Shown here piece by piece: positions 55,921 to 64,000 of a stretch of DNA of 64,000 nucleotides; position 1 is the first letter of the stretch, and every line of letters begins with the position of its first letter. The translations under genes were made by a program, and so were the position numbers. The DNA is taken from contig JASDFA010000003.1 of assembly GCA_035772735.1 (NCBI GenBank), positions 104,953,001-105,017,000 on the forward strand, written 5' to 3'. A model generated the notes under the pieces. It was not told where the DNA came from. It saw only the letters and a list, made by a program, of their open reading frames with translations, and ran no database searches. This DNA is from Datura wrightii. Its lineage: Eukaryota > Streptophyta > Magnoliopsida > Solanales > Solanaceae.

Positions 55921-55938
55921 CTTGGGAGGCAACCCAAG
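55921..55938 (+). promoter_or_regulatory. D post-ORF stem-loop
   Basis: CTTGGG AGGCAA CCCAAG, a perfect 6-bp stem, 43 bases after the stop, preceded by GGCCACGACGTAAAATAAGG. Confidence 0.75.
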
Positions 55939-56190
55939 GGTACCTCGGGTACACTTTGTTAATTTTGATTTTGTGTTGGTTTTGCTATTTTCATTTTGTT
56001 TGTGTTTTTGGTGGAAAGTTAAGCACAGATGGAAGGGAAGTCCGAGTACCGAGAAGGTGGAAGCTAAAGAGCATGGAATAGAAGAAGTGTGGGGTTGAAC
56101 ACCCATCTTTGGAACTTGAAAGGACAGGATGCTTTTAGCTTGGCATAGAGGCCCAGGGAGTATTTCTAATCCTTTAAATGTTAATTTAAT
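55939..56190 (+). other. D short non-coding spacer where C has ORF2
   Basis: Only about 250 bases separate the post-ORF hairpin from the internal polypurine cassette, against 2.56 kb in C. I see no ORF2 homology, so ORF2 and its promoter-like segment are absent here. Confidence 0.7.
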
Positions 56191-56227
56191 GCTATGAGGA
56201 CATAGCATGATTTAAGTGTGGGGTGAG
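56191..56227 (+). promoter_or_regulatory. D internal hairpin and polypurine-like tract
   Basis: GCTATG AGGA CATAGC (56191-56206), then TTAAGTGTGGGGTGAG (56212-56227), equivalent to C 36620-36658. Confidence 0.68.
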
Positions 56228-57830
56228 AAAAATTTCAAAATTTTTGTGCTTAACAAGTTTTTGGTGAATGTGATGCTTGTGTGAAATTTGGGAGAAATTT
56301 GAAAATTTTTGCGAGTCAAGCATGAATTCATCACCAGTTGGTTTTTCTTTTTGGTTCTTTTCCGACGGGGGGTCTTTGAACCGAAGAATAAAAATAATTT
56401 TCTTTGTCCGTATATAATGTTTTTAGTCATAGTTAGGGACTGTTTCCGACGATGGATGGATGACGACCGTCTTGAGGGAAAATTAGTCGATCGGTGTTGG
56501 GTTTTTGAAACCATAACTAACTAATGCTTGATGTTATTGTTAGGTGCTATACATGATTGTAAGATGCAAGTATGTTTAGTGTGAAGCATGCAAGTGTATA
56601 ACTTTGTTTGAGACACTTAGGCTCTTGAATTTGACTCAATATGATTGAAGCTTAATTCTGAATTCTTTTGATTAGCTGAGTAAGAGTCTGCTGAATGTGT
56701 CTTGAGTTGAGCATGTGCCATGAGTGTAAGGTTTTAGAGTATTCTGTGCTATTGTGGAATGTCTAGAACTTGCCTGGTGTGTTTATAAAACGAAATGATG
56801 GATGTGAATTGTAGGAGATGATTTAGGCATTTCTTTGAATGAACCTAATTTCTATCTCTCATTTTACCTACCTGAAAAAAAATTAATCCCAGTTAGCCCC
56901 ATTGAGCCTGGAGCCTATTCTTTGACAGCTGCAACATAAGCTAAATCCTTTTTCTTTCATTAGCCTTGAACTTGATTCAAAACTCCTAAGCGCTTAAAAG
57001 ATAAATATTAAAGAGTAAAGGAGTGAGAAGAAGGAAAAGAAAGGAAAAGTAGCAAGTTGTAGAAGTGGAGAAAAGGACAAAGGTGCACTTGTATGAAAAT
57101 GGTTGATTATTATTAAGGAGTAAGAAAACAAATTAATGAAAAATTATTTATAGAACTCCTTACTAATAGGCTAAAAATGCCTAAAAAAAGGGGGGAACAT
57201 AAGAGGAAGAAGAAAGCTGAAAGGAGAAAAAGGTGAAGTAAGGGAAGGGAAGTTCGTAATGAGGGCGTGATGTATTAAAAGCGCTTAGGAAAGATAGTCA
57301 CTATTACTGGCCATAATAGTACCTACCCGCACCTGAGTTACATTACAACCTAAAAAGTCCTACTTGATCTTACGTTCATACATCCTTAAATTAGTGGAAT
57401 AAAACACTAAGGGCAAGCTTATGGGTCATTACATGATGCATGTGAATTCTTCGTGAGAGTGAACGTAATTCTATTCATATACCCACACATATTGTGAGTT
57501 AAAAATTGTTTTTGCGTGTGAAATTGGGTAACTCTCATTCCGTGAGGGCACATGTTCAATGAAGGATATAATTCGTGTGGGATTTCTTAATCAGTTGATT
57601 TGCATGAGTTTGCTAAGATTGAGAGTCGATTCTTGAGGTTAAGAAGTCTTAACATAGTTGTACTTCATTTCGATGATCAAGTCATGCATGCTCTATTTTT
57701 AGCTAGTTATCTTACGTAATCATTATAGCGGTAGCTTGAATAATCTTGCTAAATGAGTTATGGGTGAGTCTCCATATGCATGAGATGTAAAAGGTTATTC
57801 GAGGACAAACAAGACTTTAAGTGTGAGGTT
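56228..57830 (+). other. D 3' non-coding region and terminal polypurine tract
   Basis: No gene. It aligns with C 36660-38429 in blocks. It holds the shared block at 57407-57462 (GGGCAAGCTTATGGGTCATT). The terminal hairpin is worn (near 57793-57810, AGGA loop kept). A purine tract TTTAAGTGTGAGGTTG abuts the LTR. Confidence 0.65.
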
Positions 57831-59302
57831 GTGATATCGAGCAAACTAGCATGCCCGAGTGATGCTTGATAACTTAATTTAGTCTTGTTTAGCTAAATAA
57901 TTGTATACATTTTCATGTGATTTTATATAAATGTGAATATATGTGCTAACCAACATGAGTAGTCCTTGTTTTGTAGGATTCAATGATTTTGAGAAACTAA
58001 TTTGTAAGTTGGTGAAGTAGCGGAATGGAGTCGGGAGAAGATGTGGCAGGCAGGCAGCACCAGCGCGCCAGCAACGTGCCACGCCGTGCCAGCTGCGTGA
58101 TAGAGCAAGGCCAACGTGCTGCATGAGCAGCGTGTCACATTGGCAGCGCGGTGACACTCGACAGTTTTGCCATCCGGAGGCAATTTCCAGAGAGCCTTCG
58201 CGTTATCTTCGTGTCACGGAGGCAATGCTCTACGATACACTCTGTGACACGGAGCCATTCCACGACAGGCTAAATTGTGCACGTTTCTCATTTATTATAA
58301 ATAGGTCCCTTAGCTCCTAAATCCAATTTGTCACGATTTTATTCTAGAAAACTGCCTAGGAGTGAAGGGAGAAGTGGTTGAACTCCGCTAGGGTTTGGCA
58401 AATTCCCTTCTCATCTATCAAATTCTTGTAAGTATATTAGTTTAGTTGTAGTTTCTTGTAGTTTTACAAACATGAATGGCTAGAACCCTTCCTCTAGGGT
58501 TGAAGCCATGAATTATGATCGTGATTTTATGAAATTGTTTTGGAATTAAGTTATTGATTGTTGTTTTCGTCTTGCATTCTGGATTGTTGGTTGTTTTTAT
58601 GATTGATCACCATAAAAGCATATATGTTATCTTAGGCATTGGCTTGAGAAAGCATTACCTAGGTCAGGACATGAGAATGTGAGGAGCATGTTTGTGTCTC
58701 ACGATATAATTTCATATTAGGATAGAAATATACCTAACTCTTTGCTTGGTTGATAAAACATGGGTTATTAAAGACCAACTTAGGATAATCGCATCACCAC
58801 TCGAAGAAGTAGTTGTGAGGCTAAGTTGAGTTAAATGGTTAGACGCATGAAAGTCCCTAATCATTTCCACGTAAACCACAACAAAATTTATTGCCCACGA
58901 ACTAGAAATTAGCATCCTCGCTCCCAATGATGCAGTGAGGCTAGTTTGTCATGTTTAGAGGCTCGAAAGACCATGGACATGCAATTCTAATTATGTGAAA
59001 CAACAATCAATAGTTTTATGCTTAACCCATTGCAAATCGTAGTATCGCATGATCATCTGGTTTTAACTCTATGTTGCTCCGAGAGTAAATTCAGGATATC
59101 TCGTTGACCAAAACTAGACGTAATTAAATCTCCCTCAAAAACTTCTATAACCAACATTTTCAATATTTAAGATCACACTTGTAATGGATAGTTAGAAGAA
59201 TGGGTCCAGTCCCTATGGGTTCGACATTCCGGTTCTTAAAAAGAGCCACTATATTACTTGCACGACTCGTACACTTGCGGACGTGCGAATGAGGGCACGT
59301 CA
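57831..59302 (+). repeat. 3' LTR of D
   Basis: 1472 bp. The TATA box TATAAATAGG is at 58296-58305. The Athila signature GTCCCTATGGGTTCGACA is near 59209-59226. It ends GGGCACGTCA. Confidence 0.88.
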
Positions 59303-59307
59303 GCCAT
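59303..59307. other. Target-site duplication of D, right copy (gccat)
   Basis: Exact repeat of 53195-53199. Confidence 0.88.
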
Positions 59308-60086
59308 CATTTTTTTTCAAAGTCTCATCTTGCTCCTCATCCCTCTGGCTCACCTTGGTGGTCACAAAACTTGAACCCCCACCACTCGGAGGTACTTCAG
59401 TTTCCCTCATGTGCCAACCTCGGTTCATTTTAGTCATCTAATCCAACAAAGCTCTAGCTATTACCTTGGGTTGGTCCATGAGAGATCCACCCATCAAGTC
59501 ATTTTCCACTGACTTGTTAATGGAGTCCAAGGAATGATAAAAACTTTGAAGGAGAACTCCATCCGGAAGCCCGTGGTTGTGACATAGGGCCACTTTCTTC
59601 TTGAACCTCAGTCATGCCTCATGTAAATATTCCCCTGAGATTTGCCTGAAGTTGGTAATATTATCTCTTGGCTGCAACATCCTCAATGGAGGGAAGAACC
59701 TATCCCATAAAGCTTCAATCAACTCTTTCTATTAAATGATACATCCTAGAGGGAATTCCTCATGCTATATGGTTGCTTCCCCGGTCAATGAAAATGAGAT
59801 AAACCTCAATCTAATTGACTCTTCTTTTATGTTTGTGATGTTGAAAGGTTGGATATCTCCAGGAAATTTCGAAGATGTTGATTTGAATCTTCACTTGGTT
59901 GAACTCGAAGAGTCCTTTCATTTATAGCAGGTGTAACATTGTGCTGGTCACATGGAATACCGCATTCGCTACCGTGGGCGGTAGGCGAATGGCACCTGCT
60001 ATGTCTAGCATCAAGAGGTAATTATCCTCGTGGTCCATATGACCATCCACGGAACTCTCTTGAGATTGTTGGCCAATATCAGTCAT
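59308..60086 (-). pseudogene. E gag, N-terminal part
   Basis: The minus strand starts at ATG 60086 (MTDIGQQSQESSVDGHMDHE), continues LLMLDIAGAIRLPPT and VFHVTSTMLHLL, then a TAG at 59922-59924. Further blocks in shifted frames include WDRFFPPLRM, ITNFRQISGEYLHEA, HGLPDGVLLQSFYHSLDSI and ALLD. D interrupts it near residue 240. These blocks match a gag abundant in Solanum and Capsicum, which is the basis for the Solanaceae guess. The leader 60087-60185 has no gene. Confidence 0.8.
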
Positions 60087-60185
60087 CCTATAAAGGAACT
60101 CAAAAACACAAAAAATGTAAAAACAAAACACAAGATGCTAAATTAATTAAACTCAACAATCAACTAGGGGCTATCTAATCATATT

Positions 60186-60202
60186 CCCCGGCAACAGAGC
60201 CA
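60186..60202 (-). other. E primer-binding site (Asp tRNA type, diverged)
   Basis: The minus strand TGGCTCTGTTGCCGGGG has two changes from TGGCGCCGTTGCCGGGG and lies four bases from the LTR. Confidence 0.78.
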
Positions 60203-60206
60203 TTTT

Positions 60207-61678
60207 TGATAACGTCCAAAGTCACTCCTTGTGAAGAGGGCTGTAAATGGTCATTGATAAAACAAATATACCCGATGAGTGTCGGGGTCGAATCCCACAA
60301 GAATAGTAATTAGATTTCACAAAAGTTGTCTATCAGGTAAAAATATGAAGCTTCATTGTATTGAAAACAAACAAGTAAAAATTTGGGGGTGCAAAAGATT
60401 ACAACTAAAATGTAAAAACAACTATTGATCAATCAACTAGATAACAAACTTGAAATACAAATTTGAGTAAGAACTAGGGGTATGGTTTTTAATGAGGCAT
60501 CAATTGGATTGAAATTGACTGGGAAATTGAATTATTACTCATAAATATAAATAGTCATGGATGAGCTGGCACCCGATGTTTTTCCACCACTTGGATGCCT
60601 TTTGCCTCGGGTTTTCTCAAACCCCAAGGTCCAAACAATATATCCATTAAGACTTGGGTCAGACTTGAGCTATTTCTAGCCTCAAATCTCTCATGGGTGA
60701 ATGATTATGAGTTTTTGCTATCCGTAACCTAACCCCACACAATCAACACCCAATTACCCACCATTTCTTTCTCACCCATACTCAATTTCCCTTTTTCAAG
60801 CAAAAGTAGAGTAAGTAGACATAACCCACATTTGCAACTACGAGGAATTGAATTATAAATTGGGCGAAAGCAAAAAATTTATATTAGTTGAGTAACTCTA
60901 AGATCAATCTAGCAACCCCAATCCAATTTAACCCCAATCATGCACACGCCCCTAGCAAAGAGATTTAGTTACTCATTGATTGGAGATACAAATTCATATT
61001 AACAATTAAAATCACAACTTTCTCATCAAGAGTTAATTTTAAGCTCAAAATTGTCTTTAATGTTGGTTTTTACCTTGAAGAAGAAGAAGAAGAAAAAGTT
61101 ATCCATATTTCTCTCTCCATCTCTCTACAAATCTGGAATGGAATAATTAGTACTTTCAAGAGAATGCACAGAAATAGGTTAGAAATGTTCTCCTTAAATT
61201 TTGTGTTGAATAATTTTTCCCTTCTGAAGGCGGCCTCACTTGCGAGTCACCGACGTTCTATTTGTTCCCATTCGTATAACGGCCTCACTTGCAAGTCACC
61301 AGCGTTCCGTTTGTGCCCATTCGTATAACGCCGCTACATTGCAGGTGGGGGGGGCAATGACTCTGGGTTTGGCCGGCATTGGTACTAGTTGTTCGAAGGT
61401 GCTGACCCTCATTCCGCTGGTGTACCTTCCACTCTTGTCCAATGTTCTAACGTGTTTCCGGCATTTGGCCGACTCCATTTGGTGGAGCGGTGGTCCCATT
61501 CAGTAAAGCTTCAGTCCTCTTCTTTAATTCCATGCTTTTGTCCAAGTTCTTTCTTTATCTCCTGAAATTAACTACCTTCAAAAACTAAAGAGAAAGAGCA
61601 TAAATCCTCTTAAATGACTTGACAACTAAGCAAAAGCTCATGTTTAGAAGTCTAACGAGTTGGTAAATTACCAAGTCA
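60207..61678 (-). repeat. 5' LTR of E
   Basis: 1472 bp, minus strand TGACTTGGTAATTTACC to GACGTTATCA, the same termini as F and G. A 49-bp unit is tandemly duplicated at 61231-61328 with a partial third copy. The LTR signature on the minus strand lies at about 60284-60300. The 88-codon frame at 61240-61506 falls in this GC-rich repeat and is not a gene. Confidence 0.85.
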
Positions 61679-62116
61679 TTAGAGGTATTCTCCCAAGGGG
61701 AGATGTTGTGCTTTGATGTTAGGGCTGATTGTGTGTTCAGGATGTGGATGACTTGAGACATTAGATATTGGGAGAGGCTCACAGCTATCAGTATTCTATT
61801 TACCCAGGTGCCAGCAAGGTGTATTGTGACTACGGGAAGTTTACCAGTGGAATGGTATAAAAAGAGATGTTGTGGAATTTGTGGCTAAGTGCCAAATTGC
61901 CTGTAGGTTAAGACAGAGCATCAAAGGCTGGGAGGTATGACTCAGGATATCATTATTCCTACATGGAAGTGTGAGGTGATAAATATGGACTTTAGTACAG
62001 GGTTACCTTAGACGCGTCGACAACATGATTCTATATGGGTGGTAGTGGATCGGATAACTAAGTCAGCCCACTTCTTGGCAGTGAAGACTATAGATTCATT
62101 GAAGGAATATGCTAGA
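61679..62116 (+). pseudogene. Element J: Tekay-like integrase fragment, probable host of E and K
   Basis: Plus-strand blocks, with stops and frameshifts: YPGAS-like end of the zinc-binding module (about 61800-61820), the linker KTEHQRLGGMTQDIIIPTW, INMDFSTGLP, DSIWVVVDRITKSAHF and DSLKEYAR. They align with A at 48740-49150. The fragment begins at the E LTR and ends at the K LTR, inside the integrase core, so both E and K appear to have inserted in one integrase gene 0.44 kb apart. The partner flanks are outside the window. Confidence 0.78.
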
Positions 62117-63577
62117 TGTTCGCGGTTGTTCTGCTCGTTGGTAATTTATATGACAAACCGACACGCAAGTGCACGTGGTCAAACAAGTAATAAAGTGGCT
62201 AAGTAGCCAAGTATCGATCCAAGGAGGCTCAATATATGTAAAATTGCCTAATTTACTATATTTCTATTTAACTTCTAATTATGCTAACAACAATGTAACC
62301 AATAGTTAATTGAGTTTTTGTTTCTAAGCTATATACTACAATTAATAACAACTATTTACTTTTGAATTCAGACAATGGATGTGAACATGCCAAGGTTAAG
62401 AACAAGTAATGAACTTGATAATCATGATAATTTGGTTAATCTCTTCTTCATGTTGCTAGCCAAGAACATTCGCCTAGAAATTAAAACTCTCGTATTTAAT
62501 TTCACTTTAGAATCATAAACCATCCGTCTACATTTCTGTGATCAAATGCAATTTATGACCTAGCACTACAATTTCGGTTCCTAAATTGACTAATACGGCT
62601 TTCAAGTATATTTCTATCAGGAAAGCACATCAAAACCCAATTTTTCCAAATCAAGTTAAGAACAATACCCTATTAATTCACAACTTTCCAATTTCTTGCT
62701 CTTTCGAGTGAAATTGGACTTTTTAGATATACATTAATGTTGGCCAATCACTAATGCAGTAAGAACAAGAATTAATAGAACAACATTAAAGAAGAAGAAT
62801 AAAACCATGTCAATTAAAATCAGAATTCATTACACATGTTCAGAACCTCAGCTAGGAAGAGAATTAGCCACTCATTCTTGGATTGATCATCCTCAAATGA
62901 GTGTAAATCATACGTACAATTGATAGAAAGAAGAAAGGAAGAGAAGAAATCCCTTAGCTTTTCCAATCTTCAACTGCTGCTAACCCACGTTCCTGCTCTC
63001 CACTTCTGAACTCAGTCTAAAAACTCCAAAAACTAATTAAAATAAACCTAAGTGTGCTATTTATACTAGTGGGAAATTTTTCCCGGAATAACAAGCAACG
63101 TGTCACGGAGGCCAACGCGGAGCACTGCCTCCGTGACATGGCGTGGACGCGGACCTTCACTGGAATTTTCAGGGTCCGGTAAATTAGCCTCAACGTGGCA
63201 CGGAGGCCATCGCGGAGGCCTCTCTCCGTGCCACGGAGCTGACGCGCAGGCACACTGGAAATTGCCATTTTAATTCATGTCCAGGCAGTGTGCTACCGCG
63301 ATGGTAGCGTGGCACGGCTCCATCGCGGAGCCCCTATAAATCATGCATTCCAGGGTCTTTACCACGCTCGCATCCCAGTCCAACTCCGACATAGTTCCAA
63401 CATGCATTTTAACTTCTAAAAATCACATTTACCTGCAAAACAAATGCTAATCATGTTGGTTAGTATAACTTCGCATTTTATTACCAATTACATGATATTA
63501 TATACACATTGCACAACAAATAAGGTAAAAATGATACGTTTGAGTATCACTTGAGCATATAAATCTGCCCAAGATCA
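62117..63577 (-). repeat. 3' LTR of K
   Basis: 1461 bp. The minus strand starts TGATCTTGGGC, and the last 60 bases differ from C except the terminus. Inverted GC repeats lie at 63098-63330. The TATA box (minus TATAAATAG) is at 63066-63058. Confidence 0.84.
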
Positions 63578-63615
63578 CTTACCCCACACTTAAATCCTTG
63601 TTCGTCCTCGAACAA
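63578..63615 (-). promoter_or_regulatory. K 3' hairpin and polypurine tract
   Basis: The minus strand TTGTTCG AGGA CGAACAA (63615-63598) is followed by TTTAAGTGTGGGGTAAG against the LTR, identical to C. Confidence 0.82.
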
Positions 63616-64000
63616 CACATACACAAATCATGCAAATTACATCCCAACCTTCGTCACTATGGTGCAACAATTTACACTACGGTCATACCGATTATTCAAT
63701 TTTTGCAAATCATCAAGAAAACATGCTTGGTCGTACAATACAATGACCTTTAATACATCAAGGCTTCCTAGACTTTAAGAATTGATTCTTGATATCGGCA
63801 AACTCATGCAAATCAACTAATCAAGAAATCCGACACGAAAATCAATCTTTCATCAAGCATGTGCCCTCACAACTCGAGAGAAATTTCCCCTTTATGTTCA
63901 TGCAACACACAAACATGCAAGTAGGGGCATATAAAAATTAATTTCACTCTCTCTCCCAAAAGAATTCACATGCCTCATGTCATGACCCATAGGCTTGCCC
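63616..64000 (-). other. K 3' non-coding region, truncated by the window
   Basis: No gene. It aligns with C 38391-38010. The window ends inside the shared block (63958-64000; minus strand GGGCAAGCCTATGGGTCATG). Confidence 0.7.

Larger units (their letters stand above)
53200..59302 (+). mobile_element. Element D: Athila-like gag-protease element with truncated 5' LTR
   Basis: 5' LTR truncated at about 54150 and joined directly to the middle of gag, gag-protease to 55877, post-ORF hairpin, non-coding region with internal hairpin/polypurine cassette, 3' LTR 57831-59302. Exact target duplication gccat. Related to C (similar palindromes, TATA box and 3' region), but ORF2 is absent. There is no reverse transcriptase, RNase H or integrase. 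The primer site was lost in the deletion, so D cannot be copied again. Confidence 0.9.
22002..61678 (-). mobile_element. Element E: Athila-like retrotransposon, host of G, A and D
   Basis: On the minus strand E runs 5' LTR (61678-60207), primer site, gag start (60086-59308), interruption by D, gag middle (53199-52487), interruption by A, gag end and protease (24231-23348), post-ORF hairpin, and 3' non-coding region (23284-22002), then G. Its 3' LTR must lie left of the window. With A and one gcatc copy removed, the gag frame reads on as DDVMDAAPKAPK. No reverse transcriptase, RNase H or integrase lies between protease and the hairpin, so E is a gag-protease element that depended on others. 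The right flank ttaga (61679-61683) is its candidate target duplication in J. Confidence 0.85.
62117..64000 (-). mobile_element. Element K: Athila-like element of the C family, 3' end only
   Basis: 3' LTR 62117-63577, polypurine tract and about 420 bases of 3' non-coding region on the minus strand, continuing past the window. LTR, TATA box, GC palindromes, 3' hairpin and the shared 3' block all match C. Left flank ctaga (62112-62116) is the candidate target duplication. Confidence 0.85.

Noticed and set aside
55816..56208. 130-codon minus-strand frame across the D stop codon and hairpin
   Set aside because: Overlaps conserved gag-protease end and hairpin on the other strand. Not present in C.
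61240..61506. 88-codon plus frame
   Set aside because: Falls on the 49-bp tandem repeat of the E LTR. Its repetitive peptide has no homologue known to me.

Overview
This window is a block of plant heterochromatin made of nested Ty3/gypsy LTR retrotransposons. I find no host gene, tRNA, rRNA or CRISPR. The DNA is AT-rich. The gag, protease and reverse transcriptase pieces belong to two plant lineages. One is Tekay-like chromoviruses, which have an initiator-Met-tRNA primer site starting TGGTATCAGAGC. The other is Athila-like elements, which have an Asp-tRNA primer site of the type TGGCGCCGTTG. The gag of element E resembles elements I know from tomato, potato and pepper, so a Solanaceae genome is the best guess. 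That guess rests on recognition only.

Layout, with letters assigned here. J (Tekay-like, +) is seen only as an integrase piece at 61679-62116. It is probably the outermost host. E (Athila-like, -) apparently sits in J and fills the gaps left by its own passengers: 22002-24231, 52487-53199 and 59308-61678. Three insertions lie in E. G (Athila-like, +) ends at 22001 and is open to the left. A (Tekay-like, +) spans 24232-52481. D (Athila-like, +) spans 53200-59302. G in turn holds H (Tekay-like, -, 1-5396), the stump of I (Tekay-like, +, 6659-9507) and F (Athila-like, -, 9545-19878). A holds B (Tekay-like, -, 27033-45963), and B holds C (Athila-like, +, 30054-39845). K (Athila-like, -, 62117 to beyond the window) interrupts J. 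The deepest path is J > E > A > B > C. Five-base target duplications support F (gtgct), A (gcatc), B (gaact) and D (gccat) exactly, and C with one mismatch. The gag reading frame of E continues across the A insertion once A is removed.

Every pol-bearing copy is broken by stops, frameshifts, lost catalytic residues or deletions. F lacks protease and integrase. B lacks reverse transcriptase and RNase H. C, D and E carry gag-protease but no reverse transcriptase, RNase H or integrase. The best-preserved reading frame is a second ORF in C (35356-36432), homologous to a decayed ORF in F. It resembles a family usually called 'putative plant transposon protein', whose function is unknown.

The non-coding parts hold the most interesting signals. 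A small hairpin with a GAGGAC apex lies beside the polypurine tract in both lineages, and in C and D it is repeated inside the element together with a polypurine-like tract. A second hairpin follows the end of the gag/pol frame and has compensatory stem changes. Palindromic modules from the LTR promoter reappear inside C in front of ORF2, followed by what looks like a leader intron. LTR divergence estimated by eye is about 3-4% for C, 5% for D, 10-12% for A and B, and 13-15% for F, which fits the nesting order.
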